A stretch of DNA of 64,000 nt from Cristatella mucedo (taxonomy: Eukaryota; Bryozoa; Phylactolaemata; Cristatellidae). A program made the position numbers and the translations under genes. The notes beneath the pieces are model-generated. The model was not told the origin of the DNA. It did not search any database and worked only from the letters and a program-made list of their open reading frames with translations. The number at the start of each line of letters is the position of its first letter. Position 1 is the first letter of the stretch. Location: contig WPIO01000029.1 of NCBI GenBank assembly GCA_009760855.2, positions 4,184,001-4,248,000 on the forward strand, in the 5' to 3' direction. Positions 1 to 12,019 of this stretch are shown piece by piece.

Positions 1-1060
1 TACTACAAAAAGATATGAAGGTACTTGAAAGCTCACGTTGTTTTGGTCGAAAGCTCTGAGATAAGTTTTACTGAAGGCATAATTTAATGAGCAGTAGTAG
101 CAAACCTTCTGAGAGTCCACCATTTGCTCTCACTTGACATCGCTTCTCCTCACGGAGCACTCAGCTGAGGCTAGTATATCCTAATTGTGCTCGCTTTGCT
201 GGATACGCCAGTCCAATGTCCGAAGTCAAAACCAAAGAGAACTCGATAAAGCTGCCCTCGAGATCCATTTGTGATGAAGCCGTTTTCCAGATTCCGGTGA
301 GTTCTCTGATGAATGTCTCCATAAATAAAAGCATTCAACGAGATTGTGAAGCTCTTTGCAGTGCGGAGAATGAGCCACAGGAGAACGTGTACCACTACTA
401 AGTAAGTACTTGTACGACTCTGAGCATCCTAGACGAGTTATTCACGTAGACTCGCCAATTATTCTGGTTAGATCCGATTCCGATTAAGTTGATAATATTC
501 TTCCCGTTGTGACAAAGCAGAGTCCATCTTGAATCGTAGAGGTAGACGGTGGAAAACGTTTGGCAGCTCGGGATAGTCTATTACGTGCACTTTATGACCA
601 AACAAATCCTCAATTCCTTGGCCACCATCATACTGACACTGAGCTTTGACATAATCAACTTTCTAATTGTGGGCTAAGCAAAAATTAAATCATCTGAAGA
701 TCAATGTTGGTTTATTTATTATCACTGTGATAATTTTTTTACTATTCATACTGTGCCATTTTAAATCAATTTGTCATTGAAGGGTTCATTCCTCCTGCCG
801 TCGCCACCCCCTAGTTTTAGTCATGTGCTTTCCTAAATTAGGTTATGACCGCATTAGATCGTAGCTGCACAAAATAAAGTAAGCACGGTTTTTTACTGGG
901 CTTCTAAAGTATTGTAATTTATTTATCCAGAGCTGCGAAATCTAAAGGCACGCCCTCATAGTCGTCGACAGCTGGTGTAAAACTTCACTGAGCAAGTGCT
1001 CTCAAGGAATAGCCGCCATGCCTGACTTCTTCTGCCAAAGGAGTCTGTTAATTTTCTTAC
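1..1060. other. Left edge, no recognisable gene
   Basis: AT-rich sequence with only short frames of about 60-75 codons on both strands around 171-401, none resembling a known family and none repeated elsewhere in the window. The last part leads into the first array unit. I see no promoter, RNA gene or element boundary that I can support. Confidence 0.4.
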
Positions 1061-1662
1061 AGACTGCATTTGGAGCAAGATAATGCAAAAATTTGAAACG
1101 ACCGATCAATGATTCATTGGCTTTCGGTCCCTGTAGATATCATAAGTATTTCTAGATGTATTTAGCTTGTTCTGGGTGAAAATTACGTTGTGTACTGCTC
1201 ACTTTGGCCGATTCAGTACAGTCATCAACCTCGTATACAGTCAGTGCTAGAGAGCTGTGGGGAGTATTAATTCATGATTCAGCAAGTATTCAAGAGGATT
1301 TTCTCCTAAAGGACTATTAACCAAAGAGAACATCTTAGGGGAGTGTGAGTTAATGATATATTTAATCTGGTTCTACCATTTTGAGATGCAATTTCATGTA
1401 ATTTAGGGCTTACAAGTTCCTACTTACCAAACCATACAGTTCGGTACTGCTACGTGGTTCAGACTATTGAATTCGAAAATCTTCTTTGGTAGCAATCATT
1501 GACAAAATCTTGATGAAGTTATCCTCTCCAAAAATCTTTCGATAAACTGAAGGTTGAAATAATAATACATTTGCCTGTAAATAGAGCAGCATTAAAGTTC
1601 TGTTTTAATTGATTATTTTCAAATCATTTCACCGTTTTTAAATGGGAATAAGTAAATGCAAC

Positions 1663-1803
1663 TATAATTTATTTGTATCGTGCTCCAAGAGAACTTAATC
1701 TCTACTCAGGCACTTTACATGCCCTTCGGGGCTCGAGCATACGACCTCAGCTAGACATCAGTCGGGTAGAGCATCTTAACCGCAGAGCCAATTTAGTTCG
1801 GCA
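1663..1803 (-). mobile_element. tRNA-derived SINE with L2-like 3' tail (unit A)
   Basis: Read on the minus strand, the head has tRNA-like promoter signals: a box-A-like stretch in 'ggttaagatgctctaccc' and a box-B-like 'tgctcgagccc'. The tail (about 1663-1737) matches the terminal segment of the window's L2 LINEs, where an 'aaagcgcc' stretch is followed by 'gattgagttctct' and then an AT-rich end. Copies sit at the equivalent place in units G and H, so the insertion is older than the unit duplication. Confidence 0.6.
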
Positions 1804-2047
1804 ATCATCTTAACATTAAAAAGAGCCACGTATTACCCGTACCTGAACCGGGAGGCCCGGGTAGCACAAGCGACATAGTGAGGGTAGGGCACTGCTAGCT
1901 AACGTACGTACGTATGCCACAAGTGTTCAATAAATCTTCGAATATATATGTACATATGCGTATATATTAACATCAGCAGGTATCTTAGAAAAGTGAAAAA
2001 CTACTAACTTACAAAGCAAGCATCTTTACAAAGTGCATATTTTCTGC

Positions 2048-4312
2048 AATTTCCTTGCCGAAACTGCACGGTCAAATGCCGTCCATGCAGCCTCTGGAAG
2101 AGCAGTGGGAATTTGAATGAAGCTGCCGACCTAGTTGGATAAGGAATCAGTTATCATATGCATAGCCAAACGTTATCTCTCAATTGCATATAGAAGTTTT
2201 ATGAACCTAGCTTGCACTGCCTGCATACATTAATGGGTATCGATATGGATTAATTAATTTTAAAGCTTTAATTTGCACCGGAATGCAGCTGAATTGTAAA
2301 ACGAATTCGCGTCTTAAAAAGATATATTCTGGCCTATCAAGTAAACCCGAATTAATTATTTCAAAATGAATAATTTTTTTTTCAAAATTCAAAGTTCTGC
2401 AGACTCTACAGGAGTCGGACTGTGCCACCCTAATTAAACATGTTCCGTATCAAGCTTTTTTTAACGTGCCTGCACACCGTGACTATTTGTCTCACTTCTG
2501 ATATTTCTTAAGCATTCAGTGCATACGCCATCTTGATAAAAACAAGTCTCGAATATTTTTATCTCATTTGCAGTCATGCGCGTCTTGATGGCATACACAA
2601 TGATATGTGGAGCACTGCTTATCGTCCAAAAATACCGGCTGAGGCGATTTGGTGAGAGCTAATGCCATGATTTCTCTTAGCAACTCTCATTTATGGCTTT
2701 GAAAGTTACTGATGACATTGGGAAGAATAACTAATTAACTGAGAAAAGAATTATTATTTTGGCAAGAGTTCGATCGGTGTGTATAAATTAAAAAAGCGAT
2801 CGTGGCTCGTTAGACTGGCTTTGGCTATCGTACGTTTGGCTGTGTGAAAGTATTCTAAAAAGAGCAGCACTCTGTTCCAATCTAGACCTCATTACACAAG
2901 GCCGTTGCTTTTACGACATGATAATTATATTATGCTTCCTGCTAAGTCTACCTTCTTTTTAGTGATCTTGCCGCCACTTCCCTTTCAATGTTTACTAGCT
3001 ATCCTACTTGAACAACACAGTAACGATAAATAGAAAGCAAATGCACAAATACGTGTACTTGCAATATGGGTTAGCCTTTAGAGTTTCGCTTTGGTTAAGT
3101 ACGATAAGAGAGCAAGACTTTGCTAGGATTGGTTCAACTCACTTCGCGATGCAGAGTAGGAAGATCACTTGATTTCATTATATAACAGTTCCCTAACATT
3201 AAATTTAAGTTATCTATAGCATAAGAGTTAGCCAAGAAAGCGGTCTGGCTTCATTGTGATCCTGTTATAAAAAATATAATATTAGGAGCTTGAAAAACCA
3301 AATTCAGCCCTATTTACCACTTTTGCATCTTCCAGTGTGCTTACTGCAGTGACATTGGCAGCTCCAAACCGTATGCTATGATTTCCTCGAACATACGTTA
3401 GGTCATTAGCAGATGGGAGCTCATAGTTCACCGACTTTTACCTTTAAAGAAGGCAATAGGTATGATCCATGTTTCAATGCATTCGCAAATTTGGCAGCTT
3501 CGTTCGTTGTAAGCAATGTGCCACTACAAAATTCAATAATATTTTAAAGCTAGATCTTCTGAATTTTACTAATTCATTATTCGCTTGCTTGCACGTTGAG
3601 CTTGGATTCGAGCTAGGATAAATGTGTGCTACTGATACAATTCGCTGCCTAATCAAACCCACTTTTGCATGTTGACATCATTTTTATTTTGCCGTTCGTT
3701 ATTAAAAATGTACTTAGCACGGCAACAAAAAATTCCGGTATACGGCTGATATCAGAAACCTATATTAGCTCTTTGTGCTGCTTTTGAGCATGCCAGGTCA
3801 ACTCAGATTTACAAGTTTTAAAGCTATAATCTTTTTTGATTCCTAAGCAACTCGAGGCCGTGAAGTTCGAAGCTTTTCCAGAAAAATGCGGACCTACTGG
3901 TAAGTCTATTAGCATCTCTGCATATTAGCTGTGAATTTAAGGCCTACAGCATATGCGGGCCTCACATTGCTACGTCCTACTTCAAAAAATGCTTACGTTA
4001 CATCTAAAAACGTACAGTTAATCTTTTCGAACACAATTTCATGCATCAGTGTTCTCAAATCATCCTAACTCAGAAATCTAGAACGTTTTGTTGACAAACC
4101 TCAGAGTTTTCGTACTGCAGGACCACAGCGCTTTCGTTCATTTTCTATGCTTGTGGGCTAGTGGGCAAAAAGTAGATGACAGCTGAGCGCGACTAAGAAA
4201 CATTGAGATAAAAGCATTGCTAACCACAGAAGACTCTGGCTTTTTTCAGATGAATTTAACACTTCCAATTCAGGAAGAGGAAAACGGCATAGGAAGTGAA
4301 CATGTGCAATAA
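2048..4312 (+). pseudogene. Transmembrane-receptor-like gene 3' half, copy A (decayed)
   Basis: Recognisable exons by comparison with other units. A cysteine-containing piece near 2058-2135 starts NCTVKC and soon meets a stop. The transmembrane exon is 2574-2651 (acceptor tttgcag, donor gtgaga, 78 bases): a hydrophobic helix followed by basic KYRLRRF. Tail exon 1 is 3350-3396 and has an in-frame TGA. The next exon, 3848-3899, begins QLEAVK and has a good gtaagt donor. An exon starting after 'cctcagag' near 4110 reads FSYCRTTA and then stops. The C-terminal exon 4250-4312 follows a strong pyrimidine-rich acceptor and encodes 20 residues including LPIQEEE, ending in TAA. No function is assigned. 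The tail-1 stop argues against a full-length product. Confidence 0.5.
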
Positions 4313-4332
4313 ACCTGTGAAAACCAGACAGT

Positions 4333-6060
4333 CGATTTTTGATTGGGCATGATCTTGTAGGACAGTCGTTTGGTTGCTCTCACACACTGCTCAGAACGTC
4401 AGTCGACGACCAACACCGGCAGTTTATTCGACTGTGCACCGAGAAGGGGCACAACTATCGTCCTCCTTACGTTCATTTTCACCCCAGCTTCTGCATCCAG
4501 AAGCTCTGGAACACTTCGCTCTGATTCGTTAACTTTGCTGCTTAGGCCTAACAGTAGATACACTTCGCTCCGATTAGATTGTCGGTAGCCGGGAGGTCAA
4601 TGTGGCCTAGTAGCGGCAAACAGCAACATTTAGGTAGGGCACAGCTAGAAGCTGGATCAAGGGCAGTGCCCTAAATTAAAACAAACGACTTGCCGCTGGA
4701 TGTGGAGATAAATGCGTGGCGTAACCATGGCAGCAAGGAGCTACTCTTCTCCACCACTTTGGACGATATGGTTGAACAGCAAGCACGTATTTCTCATAGG
4801 GTACCTGTCCGCTGCCTACATTAAGAGGTTAAGTAACCGCTGCTCAGGGGAGGCTGGCGACAGCATGGCCTGTGAGACGTGTTGCAAATGGCATCTGAGT
4901 TCAGGCTTCACTGGCAACACTTTTTCCAGCGATTGCTCCTTGCCGGTACGCACAGCCACCTCGCCAACCGGTGCATAGAACACCATCACTACCTCTTGCT
5001 GGTCACCCTCTCACCTCCGGCCACTGCGATTATGTCCGCAGGCCACAGCAGCCTCCCGGGTCGGCAATGCATTCTCGGTCGCCGGAAATAACGTATTTCC
5101 GACCTTTTCTGAAACTCCGATCTGCACTACATCTCTGTTCTTCACCTCATCTCCAGTCTGGGCCTCTTCTCCGACCAGTGTCGCATCTCCAACCTGTGAC
5201 GCTTCAGAACGGACCAGCTCGTAGCAGGCCAATATAACCTTCATGGCTTGTGCTGCCTCACAGACTCTAGCCTCGTTGCACACTATCTATCAGGGCCTCC
5301 CAAACCTTCATAGCCTGCATAGTTGCGGCCAGGCTCCACATTATGGTATCCTTGCAAACCGTTGTTTCCCCGCATCGTAGGTGATTGCTGATGCTGCTTC
5401 TGGTTCCTTCTGTCGGCGCCCTCTCTCCGACAAGCCATTGCTAGTTCATCGCTCAGCAGTCGGGCTTTAGCTACCAGGTGAGCCAGAGCTGTCATCAGAA
5501 CCTCACTAAGGCGATGGTAGTCATCCTTGATTCTCTTTTGCTGGTAAGAGTATACATAGAAGACACTTGATTTCGGGAGCAGAAGCGTAAGATACTTGTT
5601 TCCGCCTGTTGCATTGAATCACATCCGCTCGAGCCTCAGCTCCGAGTAAAGCAGCCAAGTTTCGAAGTCATCAATGCCTTGAAATTGCTCTAGCAATATT
5701 GCTGTAGGTCACCACCACCGCCGGAAATAGGTTGTAGTTTGGTTGCCGTCGGGCACTGCACACAGCCAGCCGACGAGCAACACCACTAATTTACTCGACT
5801 ATGCACGAAGCCGGGGGAAGGTCATCTGCCGTCCCCCAAACGTTTATCCTCACTAGATCTATTTATCATCTGCCGTTCAGGAACGCTGAGCTCTGATGGG
5901 TTAGTGTCGTTGCTAATGCCTAGCAGTAAGCAGGCTGCACTTCAACAGGCTAGTCGGTGCTCTGCAGGGCCATCCGGCTTAATGCAGACAACGGCATCAA
6001 TTAGGCTAAACATGGCGATAGGCTGTGTCAGGGAAAGTGCGACCAATTCAACGTAACCAG
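4333..6060 (-). mobile_element. LTR-flanked element, unit A
   Basis: Two diverged direct repeats of roughly 250-300 bases (about 4350-4620 and 5736-6030) share the motif around 'gacgagcaacacc', a tract downstream and a 'cctagcagtaagcaggctgca'-like segment (shortened here). They flank about 1.1 kb. On the minus strand the repeat carries an AATAAA signal (rc of 'tttattcgactg'), as expected for an LTR. Minus-strand frames at 5011-5283 and 5283-5495 are fragments of the protein seen intact in unit G. No reverse transcriptase was found, so this is non-autonomous or deleted. Confidence 0.5.
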
Positions 6061-6189
6061 GAGTGATTTTCGCCAATAGCGACTATCCCATTTTTACCAT
6101 TCAACTCAATCATACGATTGTTATTGCATTAATTAATAAATGAATTATTGAACCTCTTTTTAAAATATTGATACTTCAATGTTGCTCTG

Positions 6190-6275
6190 TTGCAGCTACT
6201 TCGAAGAGCCTAGAAAAATATTCCATTCTCTCAGGGTGCTCAATCAGTGTATTATTATTCCAATTATTATGGATT
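6190..6275 (+). mobile_element. L2-like LINE 3' terminal tail, unit A
   Basis: The segment 'gagcctagaaaaatattcc' followed by a ctctcaggg stretch and ATTATTATT matches the terminal hairpin-like end of the L2 fragments elsewhere in this window (for example 27595-27660). It recurs in the same unit position at 10300-10380 and 58590-58660. Confidence 0.55.
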
Positions 6276-7039
6276 TACATAACCAAGGCATAGAGGTACA
6301 TCTACGATTCTGGAGGGAACAATGTAGTCTCATGAGAAGCAAATTCAAAATTTTGAAGATGCTTTGCTAACGCCAAAACGCCTACTGACGAAATTGATAT
6401 TCCTAAGAGCGATGTTAAACTTAGAACCTTGTGTTCAACTTAGAACGTTGTGTTCAACTTAGTGTGTTCAACTTAGAACAGATAATGTGGCTCGTCAGAC
6501 TGACTTTGGCTATCGTAAGTTTGCCAGGGTGAAACTATTCAAAAAGAGTTAGTTCTCTGTTCCAATCTAGACCTTAATACACCAGCCAGTGCTTCTATAA
6601 CAATATCATTATATTACGCTTCCTGTACCATCTACCTTCTCTTCAGTGATCTTGCCACCACTTCACCTTCAATGATAGCTTGCTATCCTAAATTAATGAC
6701 ACATAAATAATAGAGAAAATTAAACGCACAAACAAATCTATTTGCAATTAGGGTTACACTTTAGAGTTTTGCTTTGTTTAAGTACAGCAAGAGCCCAATA
6801 ATTTGCTTGGATTGGTTTAAATCACACTGCGATGCAGAGTAGAATGCTAGCTTACTTGATTTCACGATATACCAGTTTTCTAACATTAAATGTAAATTTT
6901 CGATAACGGAAGAGCGGGCTAAGAAAGCTGTCTGGCTTCATTGTGATGCTAATATTATAAATACATATATGTGGTCGCTTAAAAGATCAAATTTTGCCCT
7001 ATTGGCCTTTTCTTGCATCTTTTAGTGTGCTCACTGCAG

Positions 7040-8057
7040 CGACACTCAAAGCTGCAAACCGTAGGCTATGGCTTACTCGAGTAGATGCAAGTTCATTAGG
7101 TGATGGCAGCTTAAAGTGCGCCCACTTTTACTCTTAAAGGAGGGAATAGGTGGGCTCCATATTTCAATGAAGTCTCGATTTTGCAGCTTTGTTCGTGTGC
7201 GCAATGTGCAATTACAAAATTCGATATTACTTTAGAGCTATGTCTTCTGACTTTTACGCATTCATTATTCGCTTGCTTTAATGTCGACCTTGGCGGCATC
7301 AAGTTTTTACAGAGCCGATTGAAGAGCTAGGCTTGACTCGGTGGTTAGGAGCTGAGATAAAGGCCTGTTAATGATACTGATAGCTTCCTAATCAAAGCCA
7401 CTTTCACGTCTAGACATCGTTTTTGTTTTGCCATTCGTTTTAAAAATTTTCTTAGCATTTGAAAAGCACCAAAGAAGCCGTATATGGCTGATATGGGAAG
7501 CCTACGTTTGATTTTTATACCGTTTTTAAGCATGCCACAATAAGCCTGATGCAAAAGTTCAGAAATTATGGTGTTTTTCGGTTGCTCATAGGAACTCGAG
7601 TCCGTTGAAGTCAGAGGTTTTCGAGGAGGAACGTGTACTTACTGGTAAGTCTAGTGGCATCTCTGCATATTAACTGCAAAGTTAATGGCTACTGCATATG
7701 TAGGTCTTGCAAAGATCCCTCTTACTTTGCAAAATGTTTGCATTACATCAAAAATCATACAGTGACTCTTTGTCAACAGCATTCTCGCCTCAGTGTTTTC
7801 AGAACATTTTAAATCATAAATCTACCAAGTTTAGTTGATATACCTCAAAGTTTACTTACTGTGAGACCACAGCCGCTTTTGCTCATTTACCATTCTTGTG
7901 TGCTGGTGGCAAAAAGCAGATGCCAGCTGAGTGCGACTGAGAAGCAAAATGGTAAACTCATTGCTTACTGCAGTAGACCGTGGCTACCCCTTACTTCTTT
8001 CAGATTACATCAACACTGCCCATTCAAGAAGAAGCGAGCGGGATAGTAAGTATATAA
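7040..8057 (+). pseudogene. Receptor-like gene tail exons, copy B
   Basis: Tail exon 1 (7040-7086) is open and reads ATLKAANRRLWLTRVD; its donor has changed from GT to GC (gcaagt). Exon 7592-7644 starts ELESVE after 'gctcatag' and has gtaagt. The next exon starts at 7851 (after ctcaaag) with FTYCETTAAFAHL and is then frameshifted relative to copies D and E. The C-terminal exon 8004-8057, after a ttctttcag acceptor, encodes ITSTLPIQEEASGIVSI and stop. With no transmembrane exon, it could be used only if spliced to upstream exons of unit A. Confidence 0.45.
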
Positions 8058-9297
8058 TAAATAAGTGAAAACTGGACGGCCGATTGTTGACTGGGCATGA
8101 TCTCGCAGCAGTTCAGTTTGGTTGCTGTCGCCCACTGCTAAGAACGTAAGCCGACGAGTAACGCCAGCAGTTTATTCGACTGAGCACCGAGTAAGGGAAG
8201 AAGAACTTTGTCCTGCTGACGTTCATTCTCAGTCAAGCTTCGGCAGCCAGCAGCTCTGGATCGCTTCGATCTGATACCTTAGTGTTGTCACTTATGACTA
8301 ACAGTGAGAAGCCTTCGCTCCGATTTGCTAGTCGGTAGTCGGGAGGTCAGTCCAGCTTAGTACTGGCAGACCAGCTACATTTACGTGGGGCACAGTTGTA
8401 GTTGTTGATCAGGGGCAGTGCCCTTAATTAGACGGAACGACTGCCAGCTCTATGTGGAGATGCATAAGTGGCGCAGCCGGAGCAGCAAGCAGCTACTCTT
8501 CTCCAATGCTTCGGCGACGATCAGACTAAACAGTAAGCACATATTGCCCATAGGACACCTGTCCATTACCTTTATTAAGAGGCCAAGTAATGGCTGCTTG
8601 GGGGAGGCATGAGACGGCACGGCCTGGGGAGACATGCTTCAAATGGCATCCAAGTTCAGGCCTCGCCGGGCAACACATTTATCCACAGATTCTGCCTCGC
8701 CAGCAAGCACAGTCACCTAGCCCACCGGTACATAGAATGCCATCAATTCATATATATCACCGTCTCTTCTCCCGGCACCGCCACCATGTCCCCAGACCTG
8801 CAGCAGCATTCCGTGTCGGCACTGCATTCTCGGTCACCGGCACTACCGTATTTCCTAACTTTGCTGAATCTCCAATCTGCTCCATCTCTGTTATCCACGG
8901 CATCTCCGATCTGCACCTTATCTCTGGTCTGTGCCTCATTTCCGAACTGTCGCACCCCGAACCTGTGTGACCCTCGAACCCACCATAAGGCCAATATAAC
9001 CGTCATGGCTTGTTCTGCCTAGCAGACTCTCGCTTCATTTAATACCACCATGGCCTCGCAAATATTCACAGCATGGATATCTGTGGCCAAGCGCCACACG
9101 GTGGTATCCTGGCAAACCATTGTCGCCGGCAGATCGTGGGCGATTGGTGATGCTGCGTTGGGTTCCTTCCGGTCGGCACTCTCTATCCGGCAAGCCATTG
9201 CTGACTCATCGCTTATTGGTGGAGCTTTATCTACCAGGTTGGCCAGCGCTGCCACCAGAACGTCGCGAAGCGGATGGTAGTCATCCTTTATTGTCTG

Positions 9298-9483
9298 TGG
9301 CTATATACAAATCATAGCTGATTAAACAGCCTCTTTTGTATAGCGACAGAAGAGCCTTTACAGCTATCAACACCGCTTGCAGTGGCAATAAAAAATCGTC
9401 CACCGCTGGAATTAAACCGATGACATCAGGACCGAGGTCGTGAAAGCAACAGCCTTACCTTGTGTGTCATCACGGCTCACCGA
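9298..9483 (-). mobile_element. tRNA-derived SINE (family 1)
   Basis: On the minus strand it starts GTGAGCCGTGATG, has a degenerate box A and a box-B-like region, and ends with 'tcgctatacaaaagaggc' and a short A/T tail. Four members are in this window (also 9802-9950, 24125-24306, 42775-42957). It interrupts sequence that is continuous in units A and G. Confidence 0.65.
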
Positions 9484-9801
9484 CTAGTAAGAGTACAAAT
9501 AGAAGCACTTCCTTCGCGGAGCAGAGCCGGAAGATACTTGTGTGCCAGACGCTCGGATTAACACGGCAAAGCTCGAGCCTCAGCTCCGACTTTAGCAACC
9601 AAGTGACGAAATCATCAACGAATTAAAATTGCTCAAGCAAGGTTACTGTAGGTCACCACCGCCGCCGGAAATAGTAGTATAGTAGTACCTTGTATTTTGG
9701 TTACTCTCAGGCACTGCACAGAACGCCAGCCGACGAGCAACACCACCAGTTTATTCGAGTAAGCACGAAGCCGGGGGAAGGTCATTTGCCGTCCCCACAA
9801 A

Positions 9802-9950
9802 CGTAGGTAAGGTGGTTGCTTTCACGACCTCGGACCCGAGGTCATGGGTTCGATTCCTGCTGTGGGTGATCGTTTATCGATGCTGCAGGCGGGGGTGATA
9901 GCCGTAGAGGCTCATCTGTCGCTATACAAACGAGGCTGTTTAATCAGCTA
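9802..9950 (+). mobile_element. tRNA-derived SINE (family 1), 5' truncated, inside an LTR
   Basis: Plus-strand copy with box B intact (gggttcgattcc) and the family 3' end 'tcgctatacaaacgaggc'. The first part of the tRNA head is missing. It splits the right LTR of the unit B element after 'acaaacgt'. Confidence 0.65.
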
Positions 9951-10299
9951 GGATCCTCACCTGATCTTCTATTGTCTGCCGTTCAGAAAGGCTGAGCTCT
10001 GATTGGTCAGTGTCGTTGCTAATGCCTAGCAGTAGGCCGGCTGCACTCCAATAGGCTAGTTGGTGGTCGGGCGGGCAATCCGGCCTAACACAGACAACGG
10101 CAATGTGTAGTCTCAGCATGGCAATAGGCTGTGTCAGGGGAAGTGCAATCAATGCAAGGTAACCACGAGTGAGTCTTGCCAATGGAGTCTATCGTATTTT
10201 ACCGTTAGATTCAATTGTATGGTTTTTATTGAATGATTAAATAAATGAATTGTTGAACTATTGTAAAAAGTTTGGGTGTTTATGTTTTACTCTGTTGCA

Positions 10300-10380
10300 G
10301 CTACTTTGAAGCTTCTACAAAGGTATTCAGTTCTCTCGGGGCACTAAATTACTGTAATAGTATTCCAATTATTTTTGGTC
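10300..10380 (+). mobile_element. L2-like LINE 3' terminal tail, unit B
   Basis: Terminal L2-type tail at the position equivalent to 6190-6275 and 58590-58660, so it was part of the ancestral unit. Confidence 0.5.
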
Positions 10381-10544
10381 GAAATAAGCAAAACATAAAG
10401 GTCAAAACTACATGTACGATTAGGGAGGGAACACTATAGCATCATGAGATGCAAATTCAAATACTTGAAGCTGCTTTGTAAATGCTTAAAACACCTACAG
10501 ACAATTCGATATTCGTCATGAGGGATGCAAGAAGAAGCAAGATA

Positions 10545-11060
10545 TCTGCCGCGGCTGCCGTGTCTGCGAGTCTGGACCGTGAGCTTGACAGCCGAGCTTG
10601 GATTAGAAACGATGAGTTGGGCCACTAAATGAAAACCAAGTGGCTATGAGATAGTAGTGATAGGCCCAGGCGTGTTAGTAGCAATACTTATAAATGCATA
10701 AGAAAGTGATTTTTGTCAGAATTGTGACCTGGCAACCAGATAAATTGTTTGCCTGACTGCAGCTGTTCTCTTCAAGCAAAGATCTGCTGGTTGGTGAGTC
10801 CCAGAGCTGAGAATAAGCTGCTGTAAGCCTGTTACCTAGTCGACTTAATGTCATCTGTCACGTCGGCCATAATATACAGGCAATATTCTTTTCTGATAAG
10901 GCAATGTTGCAAACCAGGTATGGGTATTTTGTTAGCTTGCTGGTGTCGTTCTGCAACCCGATTTGGGGGGTTGCATAGTTATAATAGTGCGCCTAAGAAT
11001 GCTGACAAACTACTGGGGTGAATTTGTACAGAGTGCCGTCCTCAACAACCGTCTGAGGGA
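10545..11060 (+). repeat. R2 spacer of array unit B
   Basis: Conserved spacer recognised by a 'gagtctggaccgtgagcttg' landmark. Related copies start near 14850, 17355, 19070, 20285 and 58860. No open frame is shared between copies, so I treat it as non-coding. The right end is cut by the LTR sequence that follows. Confidence 0.55.
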
Positions 11061-11069
11061 TGCACGATA

Positions 11070-11930
11070 TAGAAGTGTACCCAGGTTAGGTTCGGTCGGC
11101 TAGGACTGGGCGGCTATAATGAGGGTTAAGGGTCACCGGCTAGGCCAGGGTCGGACCTACGGCATGTGTGGTGACGTGAGATCTCTAGGGTAAGAGAAGT
11201 TGGCAGAGTAAGACGTGTTGTTGGAGGCTCCAGGTCTCGCCGAGTTATGCACTTGGATTCAAGGAGGCGTGCTCCGGCGATGCTGCCACACATGCAAGGG
11301 AACGAGTACCCAAGGAACAAAAGAGCTGGATAGCAGGCTCGTTGAGACTTATATATTCCGAATTCCCTCTGTAGCGTGTTCGTGACACCCCCCCCCCGTG
11401 TGTTGGCACCTTGGGTGGAAGCTCTCGTCTGTGGTGGTTGTCGACTCGGAATAGCCAAGCAGTTACTCAGCCTGCCGGGTATTGGACGGCGTACTTTTGG
11501 ATTCGGAGTCGTACAACGGCAGGACTGCAGAAGACCACCGACTGACTGACACATTTGTTCGCACTTGCTGCTTCATCTCGCGCCCCCTTCATGTAGACTT
11601 GTTTAGTTCCCCTGCTGATGTCGGCGCATGCAATATTATAAAGAGGTTCAGCCTGACAGCCGCTCGTCTTATCCTACCTCAGTGGCATGGCGATCGGCAG
11701 TGTGGCCGGAGTATGGCCGGGCTTGGCGGGAAATAGCCTCTGACCACTGGCGCTCGGTTACAGAAGTATGCCGACCTTAGCAGCTTTTTTCTCGACTACC
11801 CAACCGAAATGGTCTAGTGCGATGAGCCACAAGCTACTGTTTCTAACCTCTGTCAAAATGAAAATTAGATCACTATATATACCGGAGGTTGGCAAGCTCC
11901 GACCTTTAGGTCAGATCCGGCCTACCTAGT
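11070..11930 (-). mobile_element. Ty3/gypsy-type LTR with polypurine tract and adjoining internal end
   Basis: On the minus strand a run of ten G (11388-11397) lies immediately before TGTCACGAACACG (from 11387), the expected order of polypurine tract followed by a 3' LTR beginning TG. About 30 bases inside is a TATATAA box (11349-11355). The LTR appears to run to about 11070, though its exact end is unclear. The region is visibly richer in G and C than its surroundings. The sequence 11398-11930 would be the 3' end of the element interior. A minus-strand frame of 142 codons (11126-11554) crosses the LTR boundary and is probably not a gene. Confidence 0.5.
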
Positions 11931-12012
11931 GATTCAGCAAATGTAAAGCGCTTAGAGAGAGATTACGTTCTCTGAGGGCGCTTTATCAAGTGAATTATTA
12001 TTATTATTATCC
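11930..12012 (+). mobile_element. L2-like LINE or SINE terminal tail
   Basis: The sequence 'aaagcgcttagagagagat', a ctgagggcgctttatcaag stretch, then ATTATTATTATTAT. The two 'gcgctt' arms can pair, and the trinucleotide tail is typical of L2-group ends. No coding part is attached. Confidence 0.6.
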
Positions 12013-12019
12013 AGTCCGG

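Larger units (their letters stand above)
1080..6410 (+). repeat. Array unit A
   Basis: First copy of the repeated unit. Landmarks shared with other units, in order: a 'ttggctttcggtc' segment near 1120 (also 13880 and 34125), an L2-tailed SINE, a short TA-rich tract near 1940-1970, an NCTV-type exon, the transmembrane exon, tail exons, the LTR-flanked element and an L2-like tail at 6190-6275. Copies on the same strand with the same order indicate duplication of one locus rather than independent insertion. Confidence 0.7.
8083..10150 (-). mobile_element. LTR-flanked element, unit B, with two SINE insertions
   Basis: Same element as in units A and G: LTR-like repeats at about 8100-8370 and 9700-10150 flank internal sequence. 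Minus-strand frames at 8743-9006 and 9019-9255 match the N-terminal and repeat parts of the unit G protein but are broken. One tRNA-SINE lies in the internal region (about 9298-9483) and another inside the right LTR (about 9802-9950). Neither is present in the A or G copies, so both arrived after the duplication. Confidence 0.5.
6410..11060 (+). repeat. Array unit B (5' truncated)
   Basis: Begins after the transmembrane exon, at the conserved 'gtgttcaacttag' segment, which is here present three times in tandem (about 6420-6480). It then follows the order of unit A through tail exons, LTR element, L2 tail and R2 spacer. It lacks the extracellular and transmembrane exons, so it cannot encode the membrane protein alone. 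Confidence 0.65.

Noticed and set aside
2690-2720. 'ctgatgac' motifs after each transmembrane exon, considered as hammerhead ribozyme cores
   Set aside because: The required GAAA and the matching helices are not present near these motifs in any unit.
11126-11554. 142-codon minus-strand frame
   Set aside because: It crosses the polypurine tract and LTR start of a gypsy-type element, has no recognisable domain, and its length is explained by the GC-rich composition.
11482-11736. Plus-strand frame starting MDGVLLDSES, resembling a HAD phosphatase start
   Set aside because: The resemblance ends after about ten residues and the frame lies in the interior end of an LTR element.
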